From Ehrlichia sp052043515 (GTDB lineage Bacteria > Pseudomonadota > Alphaproteobacteria > Rickettsiales > Anaplasmataceae): 64,000 nt of DNA. Below the pieces are notes generated by a model. It was given only the letters and a program-made list of their open reading frames with translations. It did no database searches and had not been told where the DNA came from. Location: positions 744,001 through 808,000 of the forward strand of contig JBQEQX010000001.1 in NCBI GenBank assembly GCA_052043515.1, in the 5' to 3' direction. Position numbers and translations under genes: made by a program. Positions 52,995-64,000 of this stretch are shown here, in pieces (position 1 is the first letter of the stretch; every line of letters starts with the position of its first letter).

Positions 52995-55900
52995 ATGAAT
53001 CAAATGTTTGTTCATCTTAGATCCCACAGTGATTATTCCTTGCTTCATGGGATGGTGAAAATAGATTCTTTAGTGAGCTTGTGTGTGCAATGTAGTATGC
53101 CTGCATTAGCATTAACAGATTCGGGAAATTTGTTTGGATCTTTAGAATTCTCTGATTGTGCTTCTAACTCTGGTGTGCAACCTATTGTAGGTTGTAATAT
53201 AATGATAAGTTATAACAGTGATAATGTTGGAGAACTGGTATTATTAGTTAAAAATCAAGTTGGATATAATAACATTGTTAACCTTGTTAGCAATTCATTT
53301 AAAAATAATCAGTCCAGTAAGATCAACAGGATAGATTTAGAAAGACTTATTGAATTAAAAGATGGAATTATCATTCTAACAGGGGGTTATGACGGGTTTT
53401 TTGGCTCAACTTTTGTTAGGAAATGTAATTGATTATGGCATTATAGATAAGTTATTGCTTGCTTTTAAAGGAAATCTTTATGTCGAACTTCAACGTCATG
53501 GAGTAGAAGAAGAAAAACAAATAGAGGGAACACTTATTAAATTTGCTTATGAAAAAGATATACCATTAGTTGCTACGAATGATGTATTGTTTGCAAAAAG
53601 AGAAGATTTTTTAGCGCATGATGTGTTGTCTTGCATATCAGGTGGTAATTATGTTGCTCAGGAAGATAGAAAGGTGTTTACAGAAGAGCATTATTTTAAG
53701 TCTTCCAGTGAGATGTGTGAGTTATTTAAGGATATTCCAGAGGCAATTTCCAATACTGTGTTAATAGCACAGCGTTGTTCTTTTATGCCAGAGACTAGAA
53801 AACCTATATTACCCCATTTTCCTTGTTCAAGTGGTAGAAATGAGAGTCAGGAATTAACGAGTCAGGCCATTAATGGTTTAAGTAATCGGTTGAAAGGTAA
53901 CAATTTATCTAGAGAGCAAATGTCGAAATATTATGAAAGGCTGCATTATGAACTAGATATTATTATTTCAATGGATTATGCTGGGTACTTTTTAATAGTG
54001 TCAGATTTTATATGTTGGAGTAAGAGAAATGATATAATGGTAGGTCCTGGAAGGGGATCTGGAGCCGGGTCTCTTGTTGCATGGTCCTTGCAGATTACGG
54101 ATCTTGATCCTATAGAATTTGGGTTAATTTTTTGAAAGATTTTTAAATCCAGATCGTATTTCAATGCCGGATTTTGACATTGATTTTTGTCAGGAAAAGA
54201 GGGATCACGTTATAGAATATGTAAGAAAGAAATATGGTTATGTTGCTCATATAATAACTTTTGGTAAGTTGCAAGCCAAGGCTGTACTTCGTGATGTGGG
54301 TAGAGTTATGCAAATTCCCTATTTTCAAGTGGATAGAATCTGTAAAATGATTCCTCATAATCCAGTTAAGCCTGTCACTTTATCTGAAGCAATAGAAATG
54401 GATAAAAACTTACAGAAAGAACGTGATGATGATGAGACTGTTGCTAAATTATTAGAAATATCTTTGAAGTTAGAAGGCCTTTATCGACATGTTTCAATAC
54501 ATGCTGCAGGTATTGTAATTTGCGATAGGAAACTAGAGGAGTTATTGCCTTTATATTATGACAATACATCTTTTCTTCCTATTACACAGTATAGTATGAA
54601 GTATACCGAAAAAGCTGGGTTAGTTAAGTTTGATTTTTTAGGATTGCGTACATTGACTGTAATAAATCAGATTTGCCATTTAGTTAATAGGTGTGGTCAA
54701 AACGTTGATATATCAAGCATTCCTTTAAATAACAGAAAAACGTACGAAATGTTATCTGCAGGAGACTCTGTTGGGGTGTTCCAGCTCGAAAGTTCAGGTA
54801 TGAGAGAAGTAATCAGTAAATTAAAGCCAGACAATATAAACGATATTATAGCATTAATTTCTCTGTATAGACCAGGTCCCATGGATAATATATCTATATA
54901 CATAGCACGTAAACACGGCCTTGAAAAACCGGATTATATACACCCAATTCTTGAAGATGTTCTTAAAGAAACTTTTGGAGTGATAATTTATCAAGAACAA
55001 GTAATGGAAATTGCTAAGATCATGGCTGGATATAGTCTAGGTGAAGCAGATTTGTTAAGACGTGCAATGGGTAAAAAAATTAAGGAGGAAATGGATAATC
55101 AACGCAGAAAATTTATAAATGGTGCTGTTAGCAATGGAATAGAAGAAGAAAAGGCAAGCTATATTTTTGATCTAGTAGCGAAGTTTGCAGGATATGGATT
55201 TAATAAGTCACACGCTGCAGCTTACGCTTTAATTAGTTATCAAACTGCTTATTTAAAAGCTAATTATACTCTCGAATTTTTTTACTGCGTCCATGAATTT
55301 AGATATAACAGATAAAGATAAGCTAGAGATGTTATGTCATCAGGCAAAATTACATGGTATAAAGATACTACCCCCAGATATTAATGCTTCTGGGGTATTC
55401 TTTACTATTGAGGGATCATCATCTATTAGATATGCTCTTGGTGCTCTTAAAAATGTAGGACAACACTCAGCAAGAGAAATAGTAGATGATGTTGCTTATA
55501 AGGATATATGGGATTTTATTGATAGAGTGAGTACCAAATGTGTACATAAGAAAATATTGGAAAGTATTATTAAAGGTGGAGTTCTAGATAGTATTCATAA
55601 TAATAGAAAACAGCTTTTTGAATCAGTGTGTCTATTCTTGGATATTATTGAGTATAACAAGTATAATGCTAATTTTAACCAGTTTAGTTTATTTAATGAT
55701 AGAAATCATTATAAATTATCAGAAACTGATGATTGGACTAAAGAGGAAAAGTTAAATAACGAATTTTCTTCTGTAGGTTTTTATCTTAACCATCATCCTA
55801 TGCAAAACTATAAGTGTCTTTTAGAAAAATTGAATATAGGATTTATTAACTATGATGATAGATCTGCCTATAATAACAGGATTGTAGGCATAATTTCTAG

Positions 55901-56360
55901 CGTTAAAGTTCGTTCTACGAATAGGGATAAGTTTGCAGTTGTAACTCTTTCTGACCCTGATAATATTCACGAAATAACTTTCTACAATGGAAATGTTATA
56001 GAAGATAATAAGGATTTATTTACCAGTGGTGTTTCTGTTGTTATTGAAATGGATAACGCTTTTTACAGTACCTCAGTTCGATTATTAGGCAAGAATATAT
56101 ACAGTTTTGAGAGGAAAATTTCTTCTGTCATAAAGAGTATGACTATATATGTTGATACTGCAAGTAATGTTGTAATAGAAGAATTGTCTAGTTTATTAAA
56201 GGATAGTGGTACTACCATAATATTTATTGATCTTTTACTTCCAGATAATCATGTAATGATTCAATTACCAAATACTTTCTTAATTACTCCTATAATTTTT
56301 ATTCAAATTTTTAAATTAAGTTGGGTAAAAGATATTACTGTTAATAGTATTTTGGAATAA
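52995..56360 (+). CDS. dnaE: DNA polymerase III alpha subunit, three frame breaks
   Basis: 1,120 residues after removing one T from each of 53397-53402, 54128-54133 and 55277-55283 (joins: GGYDGFLAQLLLGNVIDYG, FGLIFERFLNPDRISMPDFDIDF, LEFFTASMNLDITDKDKLEML). The PHP domain starts HLRSHSDYSLLHG; GRGSGAGSLVAWSLQITDLDPI and PDFDIDF carry catalytic aspartates, and RAMGKK and GYGFNKSHAAAYALISYQTAYLKANY follow. The C-terminal OB-fold region is present. It is the replicative polymerase. The ATG at 52995 is preferred over a codon three residues earlier. Confidence 0.95.
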
Positions 56361-57018
56361 ATCTATACATTTTTTCTATTATGTAACGAACTTAATACGC
56401 ATAATAGCATTTAACAATTTGAAGAGTACTAAATATTCAGGTATTTTAAATTCCTATGTGTGCTATAGCCAATAATGTACTTTCTAGGTTTTTTTGATTT
56501 GAATATTTATTAATAATGCAATACGCTAAAAGTGAAAATGTAGTTGATTTTAATGGCAATATCCGTGTATCAGAAGCTGTTGTAAATTATTAGTGAGTAA
56601 AATTTGTGTATTCAGCTGTCTCGCTATCAGTGATAAATGTAAATCCTGTATAAATGTTGTAGTGAAGTTATTTAAGAAGTGTTGTAATCCTTGTTCTTAA
56701 ATGTAGTGATTACATGTATGACCCAGTAGTTAAGGTGTATATTCTAATTGTAGTATTTATTTTGACTTATATTTAATAAAGGATTAGCACATCAAGGTAG
56801 GTTTTTTTGTAGTGAGGATTAATAATATGTTCTCAAAAGATGGGTTTTCCACTTAATTTTTTAATGAAAGAAAGTATAATGCCTTGAAGTTATCGTATAT
56901 TTTAATTCATTATAGGACTAGAATTTATATAATGTTTGTAGCAAAATATTGATAAGTTTTACGATAGTTATATCCTACTAACGTTGTGTTCTTTTGTAGT
57001 ATGGGGGAGGTGATATCC
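56361..57018. other. Non-coding gap
   Basis: About 650 AT-rich bases between dnaE and the AroA-like gene. No supported gene. The end holds the strong ribosome site of the next gene. Confidence 0.45.
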
Positions 57019-58301
57019 GTGATAGTTATATCTGAGAAAGTAAATCATATACGTGGGAATGTGCATATGCTAAAGGATAGTTTTATGTCACATGCAGCGT
57101 TGGTATTGGCGTCTCAGGCGGTCGGTATAACTAAAATTTATGATATTGCGTTTAATGATGATATTGTGCAGACTATCAAGTCTTTGAATTTACTTGGTGT
57201 TAATATTAAGTATAACAAAAATTATAATATTTGCACTGTACAAGGGGTAGGAGTTGGAGGATTCATTTGTTCTAAGGATGCATTGTGTTTATGTGAACCA
57301 TCTATTTATATGATAATGGGATGTCTGTCTAATTGTCCTTTCACTTCTTTTTTGCATGGATGTAGTGATTTAAATATCGGTGAGATAATAAATCCTTTGG
57401 TACTAATGGGTGCGAGATTTATTTCAAATGGTCATAAATTACCTGTTGCTTTAGTTGGCTGTATAGATATGCTACCTATAAACTATACAACTGAAGAAGA
57501 AGGAGTAAAAGTTGCATTATTGTTTGCTGCTATGAATACGTATGGAGTAACGACGATAGTTGATCATGTTGATGGGGATAGGATTACACCTATGTTAGAA
57601 TACTTTAATGTATCAGTAGAGTATTCTATAGATAAAAAGCAGGTTAGTATATTTGGTCAACAGGAATTGTATTCTAGGGACATTTGTATTCCTAATGACT
57701 TTTTTTCATGCTATCTTTTGTAGCTATAGCTTTAATTTTAAAAGATTCGGAAATTATCATATTTGATGTTTTATTTAATAATAGGATAAAAAATTTTTAT
57801 GAGATTTTAGTGAAGATGGGTGGCAATGTTTTTTTTATTAATAAGAGGAAAAACATTATAGGAGAAGAAATAGTCGACCTTTTGGTCAGGACTAGTGTTT
57901 TACATGGAATTAGTTGTTCAATCAATGAGGATTGTGAAATTGATGAGTGCTTAGTTATGATAATAATATCTGCGTATGCTAATGGTATAACTGTTTTGGG
58001 CGGAATATTAGATGCAAAATTTATAGCTCGCAGATTGAACATTTTGATAGGTGAATTGATAAAGTGTGGAGTAAGAATAGAAACTAGAGATGATGATTTA
58101 ATTATTTATGGTTGTTCTGGTAATATTGTCGGAGGAAATTTGGTAAATGCCTGTTATGATTTAAAGATCGCGATATCGTTTATGATTATTGGCATGGCTT
58201 CTGATGATTATATTAGGATAAAAAACATTAGTAAGACAAGTGATTTTATTTCAGTAGTAAAATTGTTTAATAGACATGGAGCTAAAATCAGGATCATGTA
58301 A
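57019..58301 (+). CDS. AroA-like (EPSP synthase fold) protein, active site degenerate, one frame break
   Basis: 427 residues after adding one T to (or removing two from) the run at 57700-57706. The fold of the enolpyruvyl transferases is evident: SHAALVLASQAVGITKIYDIAFNDDIVQTIKSLNLLGVNI, GEIINPLVLMGARF, and CEIDECLVMIIISAYANGITVLGG. But the N-terminal PGxKSxxxR loop is MLKDSFMSHA, so the phosphate-binding Lys, Ser and Arg are missing, and the ESDR motif is lost too. It may be inactive or have a new role. The GTG start is fixed by GGGAGG eight bases ahead. Confidence 0.7.
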
Positions 58302-58333
58302 TTTTTTATTTTAAGTTAGTGTTAAAAAATGTA

Positions 58334-58361
58334 TTGACATTGGTTTTATATTAATTATAAT
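58334..58361 (+). promoter_or_regulatory. Consensus promoter of the 16S rRNA gene
   Basis: TTGACA (58334-58339) and TATAAT (58356-58361) are both perfect sigma-70 hexamers with 16 bases between them. Transcription should start near 58368, giving a leader of about 160 bases before mature 16S. It is the best promoter in the window. Confidence 0.85.
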
Positions 58362-58499
58362 CCAAGCCATGGCTAAGCATCATAGTGATGAAGTTGTTTG
58401 AATAGTTTAATAATAAAATAGAAATAAAGGCGGCGATGCATAATAGCTAATTTATTTATCATGCATTGACGTATTTGTTGAATTTGTTTGCATGAGTCT

Positions 58500-58526
58500 C
58501 AAGCCATATCTGTGTTTTATGGCTTG
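58500..58526 (+). repeat. Inverted repeat in the 16S leader
   Basis: CAAGCCATA (58500-58508) and TATGGCTTG (58518-58526) form a perfect 9-base-pair stem just before the mature 16S 5' end. It may be a processing or folding element of the precursor. Confidence 0.5.
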
Positions 58527-58528
58527 TC

Positions 58529-60039
<1,511 letters not shown>

Positions 60040-60228
60040 TAGGCTTTTTATCTTGGTGTTATTTTTTAGTAACGTTTTTGATAATGTGCTACGCCGTCTT
60101 TGTTTCTATTTTTGTTAAAATTGACTTTAGTTGTGTGTTTAGAGATATTGTTGTGCGTGTGTGTTTTTTTTGTTGGGTTAGGTATATAGTTTCCTTTGTT
60201 TTTGTCGAAATTTAGTAGTGTTATAAGC

Positions 60229-60612
60229 ATGAGGCCTTTATCTCCACATTTGCAGGTATATAAGTTACCTATTGCTGCTGTGCTTTCTGTTACGCACCGG
60301 TTGACTGGTATATTGTTATTTATAGGATTGTTGATTCTTTCTTGGTCGTTTATTTCTTGTGTTTTATTTCCTGAATTGGTTTATGGTGTTTATAGCTTCT
60401 TGGCTAGCTCTTGTTTCTCATTGTACTGTTTTAAATTTTTGGCTTTTGTTTGGTTAAATACTCTGTTCTATCATTATTTTAACGGTATACGACATATATT
60501 GTGGGATTTTGGGTTGGGTTTAACTAAGTCTGCAGTGAAGGTTACTGGATTGATAGTTATAGCTTTATGTTGCCTATCATCTTTTATACTTTATAATTTC
60601 TTTTTGGTTTAA
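60229..60612 (+). CDS. sdhC: Succinate dehydrogenase cytochrome b556 subunit
   Basis: About 127 residues from the ATG at 60229 (MRPLSPHLQVYKLP), the family N terminus; upstream in-frame codons are rejected. Three membrane helices are visible. VLSVTHRLTGILLF carries the SdhC signature with quinone-site Ser and haem-region His and Arg, and FNGIRHILWDFG holds the second signature, with the haem-ligand histidine. It anchors the SdhAB catalytic subunits in the membrane and passes electrons to ubiquinone. sdhD follows 18 bases later; sdhA and sdhB are not here. Confidence 0.92.
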   Translation: MRPLSPHLQVYKLPIAAVLSVTHRLTGILLFIGLLILSWSFISCVLFPELVYGVYSFLASSCFSLYCFKFLAFVWLNTLFYHYFNGIRHILWDFGLGLTKSAVKVTGLIVIALCCLSSFILYNFFLV

Positions 60613-60630
60613 TGGTTAAAGTAAAGGACT

Positions 60631-60978
60631 ATGTCGAATGATTCAGTGTATCATTGGTTAGCTCAAAGAGTTACAGCGTTTATCTTGTTGCCTTTTTCTA
60701 TATGGTTTCTATTTAAGTTTTTGGGCTTTGTTTCAGTGATTTCTAAATCTATTGCAGACTTTCACATACATTTTTTTAATTTTTCTACACTTGATCTTAT
60801 TGTATTGTTGTGCTTTTTCGTTTCTGCTTTCTATCATGCAGTGCTTGGTATACAAGTCATATTAGAGGATTATATACATTCTGCTGTGTTAAGGACGTGT
60901 ATATTTATTTTTATCAAAGGGATTGTCATTTTAACTCTGCTGTTTTTGACTTTTGTAGTTTTGTATATGTGTCATTAA
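60631..60978 (+). CDS. sdhD: Succinate dehydrogenase hydrophobic anchor subunit
   Basis: A 115-residue three-helix membrane protein. YHWLAQRVTAFILLPFSIWF matches the SdhD N terminus (W-x-x-Q-R-x-T/S-A), and AFYHAVLGIQVILEDYIHS carries the haem-ligand His and the conserved D-Y of the quinone site. It completes the membrane anchor with SdhC. Frame intact; a 240-base gap with no gene follows. Confidence 0.9.
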   Translation: MSNDSVYHWLAQRVTAFILLPFSIWFLFKFLGFVSVISKSIADFHIHFFNFSTLDLIVLLCFFVSAFYHAVLGIQVILEDYIHSAVLRTCIFIFIKGIVILTLLFLTFVVLYMCH

Positions 60979-61217
60979 CTTTTTGGAGAACTCACGTACA
61001 CAGGCGTGTAATTTGTTATGGCTTATGTGGTGAAGAGAGTTTTTGTTGTCTGTTTTAGTCTGCTGATTTGTAAATTAAAGGTTTCTTGATTGGCGGGTTT
61101 ATTTTTTGGAATTGTAGTGTTGTTTTCGTTATGATTAGTCGATTAGATATTTTCGATATTAATTTCTTTACTATTATATAATATAGTAGATAGGTTAATA
61201 GATTGTGTTGATTTAGT

Positions 61218-62482
61218 ATGTTAAGTAATTTAGGTAAGGCATTAAGGCGTGGGTTTAACCGTATAAAAACTCCTGCTTCTGGGGTATTCGATTTTGCGCG
61301 TACAGCATATGGTTATTTAGGGGTTGTAAAAACTCGCGAAAAAATTACCTGGATTTGCTGTTAATCAAAAAGTTCTTTGTACTGCTCAAGTACCGGTGTT
61401 GCATAATCATCAAGAGTGTAAATACGTATCTAGTAAGTGTCATGAAGTTGGTTTAGAAATTGTTGGAGAACATTTATTATATAGAGGAAAAAGATATCCC
61501 ATTTCTCCGTTAGTAGGCAGTGGTGGAGGAGAAGTTTTGGATGTTAAAGGCAATAAGTTATTTGCTATTAATACTGCTGGTGAAAATCATTATTTAGATT
61601 TTGAGAGTGAATTAGAAGAAAATAAAGTGTTAGTTGTTGCTTATGATGGGGCTAAATGTGTTGATCCTGTTGTAGGAAAACGTAATAGGCATGTAGTTGC
61701 GAACTTTCGATGTGAAGTTTATCCTTTTTTCTTTTTCTGTTGTAAATTATGAGACTAAGGAAGTAAATATTCTTCTATCTTTACTTATGTTGCCCTTTAA
61801 TATGTCAGGGTTAATTATAGGCTGTGCAGGTAGATTATCTGCTGGTTTGTTATCTGCTGTGGCAAATGGTTTAAATTGGTTGGCTGACAGTATTTCTGAT
61901 AAAGTCGATAAAAAAATAATACATCAACACTCTGGAGTTTTAGTAGGAAAGGAAAATACCGTTTTTTCTTCATTATTAATATTTACACTATCTGCATTAT
62001 CTAGTTTGTTTTCTATTGCTTCTTCTCTTGTAATGGGTTCTGCTAATTTTACTGAAAGCATTATAAGATTACCTAGTGGATTAGTAAATGGTATGTATAA
62101 TTGTAATATGAAGTGTGTGCCCGTAAGAGCGAATGCAGTTGCCATTGTTGATTCACTAAAATCAATGGCTGAAGATGTAGGAACTTCATGCATGAGTTTT
62201 TCAAAATCATTTTTATTATGTAAAGCTAGGCTTTGTGGGGATGCAGAGTACTTAAAAACTAATCTGGGTAGTGAGTCTGGTTTTGTAGTACAAGAGAGTG
62301 AACACTTAGAACATGATAATGGTGGGCAAGGTAAGAAGAAGAAAATTAGCCATAGCGATTTAAAAGAAATAGGTAGTATTGGTAGAGACTTAAGTGCGCA
62401 GGTTTTATATGGAACTAGTGATGATATAAGTACAGAAAAATCAAAGCAAAGGAAGGCGCCAAGTTTTAGTAAGGGTTTATAG
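61218..62482 (+). CDS. Unknown protein with hydrophobic central region, two frame breaks
   Basis: I do not recognise this protein. It has 420 residues after removing one base from each of 61339-61344 and 61725-61730 (joins: VKTREKLPGFAVNQKVLC and EVYPFSFSVVNYETKEVN). The N terminus is basic (LGKALRRGFNRIKTP). A domain with LVGSGGGEVLDVKGNKLFAINTAGENHYLDF follows, then hydrophobic stretches around LLSLLMLPFNMSGLIIGCAGRLSAGLLSAVANG and SSLLIFTLSALSSLFSIASSLVMGS, and a hydrophilic tail ending in KKKISHSDLKEIG..., which is serine- and lysine-rich. No signal peptide. An effector role is possible but unproven. Confidence 0.6.
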
Positions 62483-62842
62483 TCTTTTTTGTGTATATGA
62501 GCTGATAGAAAACAGGCACGCAATTAGCTCAGTGTTTCTATTATTATATAACCTTCATGAAAAACAACGTTGTGTGGCGTGTAAAAAAGTAAGAAATATC
62601 GCATTATACGCCTGCCAATACTAGGTACTGCTCTTAGCATCACGTGCGTGTCTATCAATTTATAAATTCTTCTTTAAATGTGTGACCCATGGTAGGGATT
62701 GTAGCGTGATTTTTTGTATATGCAAAAATATAAAATATCTATGTATATTAGATTTTCAATAAAAGTATGATTGAATTTTCTGGTTTTATTATAGTCCTTT
62801 ATCTGTATGTGACAGTAAAGAGTGTTAAGTTAAGAGAATGCT
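62483..62842. other. Non-coding gap
   Basis: About 360 bases between convergent genes. No clear terminator and no gene. Confidence 0.45.
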
Positions 62843-63665
62843 TTAAATTTTACTGTCTTCAGTATTTATAGTATTATAGTTATGGAATACTGGGTTGTTA
62901 CCTTTTCCTATTTTTGGTACTGTTTTTATAGTTGTAAGAATGTATTGAATTGCTAAATTTACACTGTCATGTACCGTCTTTTTTTGTGCCATAAAACTTG
63001 CAATAGCTGAAGACAAGGTACAACCTGTTCCATGTAACTCACCTTTGAAAATTCTTTTTATGTGAGAAATTAAGAATTTGGTTATTTTCTGTTAGTAAAA
63101 TGTTGTTAATAATTTCTTGGTATATGTGTCCGCCCTTAACTAAAACAGATTTTGCTCCTAGGGATTTTATTGTTTTGCTTGCTGCTATCATATCATCTTG
63201 ATTTGTTATCTTAGTCTGAGCTAAAGTTTCTGCTTCTGGTATATTTGGAGTGATTATTGTTGTCTTGGGGATTATATGTTCTATAAAATGAGAAACCGCA
63301 TTATCATTCATTAATCTAAAGTTTGATGCTGATACCATTACTGGATCTACAATAATGGGAACGTTTAATGGTAGAGATTTTTCTACAGCTATTATTGCTT
63401 CAAAAGAGGGTAACATACCAATTTTAATAGCATCTATGTTTATATCAAATAAAATAGCCTCTATTTGTTGTTGAATGACGTTTTGTGGCATGTCATACGT
63501 ACTATAAACCTGAATTGTATTTTGTACAGTTACTGATGTAATGCAGCTTGCAGCGTAACACCCTAGTGATGATATGGTTTTGATATCTGCTTGAACTCCA
63601 GCTCCTCCGCTTGGATCTGACCCTGCTATAGTTAATACTTTTCCTTTATACTGATACTGAGTCAT
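62843..63665 (-). CDS. thiD: Hydroxymethylpyrimidine (phosphate) kinase, one frame break
   Basis: 273 residues after removing one base from the run at 63055-63059. The ribokinase-type fold shows TIAGSDPSGGAGVQADIKTISSLGCY at the N terminus, AIKIGMLPS, VPIIVDPVMVSASN, TIITPNIPEAETL, SVLVKGGH, and, only after correction, the ATP/anion-hole motif FKGELHGTGCTLSSAIASFMA. The uncorrected frame would lack this motif and be inactive. ThiD phosphorylates HMP for thiamine synthesis. Its start overlaps the end of the hdaA gene by 20 bases, so the two are translationally coupled. Confidence 0.93.
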
Positions 63666-64000
63666 TTTTTCCTATTATGGACCTTACAAGTGGTATAGTA
63701 ACTCCACTATTACAATAAGGCAGTTCCCTGTCTATACATTTTACTATATTGCTTAAGTTTTGAAAAGAACGTTCTGTATTATTCAAAATATAATTTATGA
63801 CCTTCAATTCTATATGTATCTGTTTGTCTGCAAATAACTTTATAAGCATAATTTTTAATAACTCTTCATCCGGATTTGCTAATTTTGCGCTCATAGTCTC
63901 TAGCATGCGAGATTTTAGATCTTTTATATGGTAATTAAGAAACCTAGGAGGTATGGAAGAAGTCATTAATAATAATTTTTTATTTTCTTTGATGTAATTG
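63646..64000 (-). CDS. hdaA: HdaA-like DnaA-family regulator (5' part outside window)
   Basis: The frame is open to the window edge, showing the last 117 residues. KKLLLMTSSIPPRFLNYHIKDLKSRMLETMSAKLANPDEELLKIMLIKLFADKQIHIELKVINYILNNTERSFQNLSNIVKCID matches the sensor and lid part of the AAA+ domain of alphaproteobacterial HdaA, including LKSR and ERSF. HdaA promotes ATP hydrolysis by DnaA to prevent re-initiation of replication. DnaA's DNA-binding domain is absent after it, as expected for HdaA. It overlaps thiD. Confidence 0.85.
   Translation of the reverse strand, partial: NYIKENKKLLLMTSSIPPRFLNYHIKDLKSRMLETMSAKLANPDEELLKIMLIKLFADKQIHIELKVINYILNNTERSFQNLSNIVKCIDRELPYCNSGVTIPLVRSIIGKNDSVSV

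Overview
The window looks like a chromosome segment of an obligate intracellular alphaproteobacterium of the family Anaplasmataceae, most likely Ehrlichia or a close relative. The evidence is the low GC content with long non-coding gaps, the type of 16S rRNA sequence, a 16S gene with no 23S/5S beside it, a rearranged ribosomal/RNA polymerase cluster, and gene content typical of the group (HdaA, COQ9, Sco, bioF, coaX, single-gene islands). I cannot name the species. The 16S V1 region has a GC-rich hairpin that should identify it. No insertion sequence, prophage, CRISPR array or integrase was seen.

Layout. 1-5.1 kb: PstS-like protein (partial), Sco, nitronate-monooxygenase-like flavoprotein and cytochrome b561 on the minus strand, then an Fe3+ ABC permease on plus. 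5.6-10.5 kb: HlyD-type adaptor, COQ9 and RNase J on minus. 10.8-12.7 kb: an unknown membrane protein and an exported metallophosphoesterase. 12.9-28.6 kb: one long cluster behind a near-consensus promoter, rpsL-rpsG-fusA-tuf-tRNA-Trp-secE-nusG-rplK-rplA-rplJ-rplL-rpoB-rpoC, which joins the str operon to the tufB-secE-rif operon. 29-32 kb: bioF, tRNA-Arg(CCU), a small YqaA-type membrane protein, rnhB. 32.5-39.2 kb: a lineage-specific block with a roughly 1,027-residue protein carrying an internal duplication, a predicted beta-helix protein, MnhE, and a MotE-like membrane protein. 40-50 kb: housekeeping genes (coaX, pyrD, def, argH, an esterase, a patatin, pdxH, bolA) separated by long gaps. 50.4-52.6 kb: tandem lipoproteins that I read as EndoU-family ribonucleases. 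53-56.4 kb: dnaE. 57-61 kb: a catalytically degenerate AroA-like gene, the lone 16S gene, and sdhC-sdhD. 61.2-64 kb: an unknown protein, thiD and hdaA (partial).

The most striking property of the window is that about 38 reading-frame breaks, in 22 genes including rpoB (3), rpoC (4), fusA, nusG, rplK, dnaE (3), pyrD (4) and argH (4), all fall in homopolymer runs. About 33 are repaired by removing one base from a run, and the other five by adding one (or removing two). Frame-corrected lengths come out as whole codon numbers and restore family motifs. The simplest reading is uncorrected homopolymer sequencing error, not gene decay. I therefore annotate these genes as single CDSs and give each run. 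Transcriptional slippage is the alternative and can be tested.

Apart from that, the best candidates for new biology are the EndoU-like lipoprotein pair, the two large proteins at 32.9-37.3 kb, and the AroA-like protein without its substrate-binding motif.
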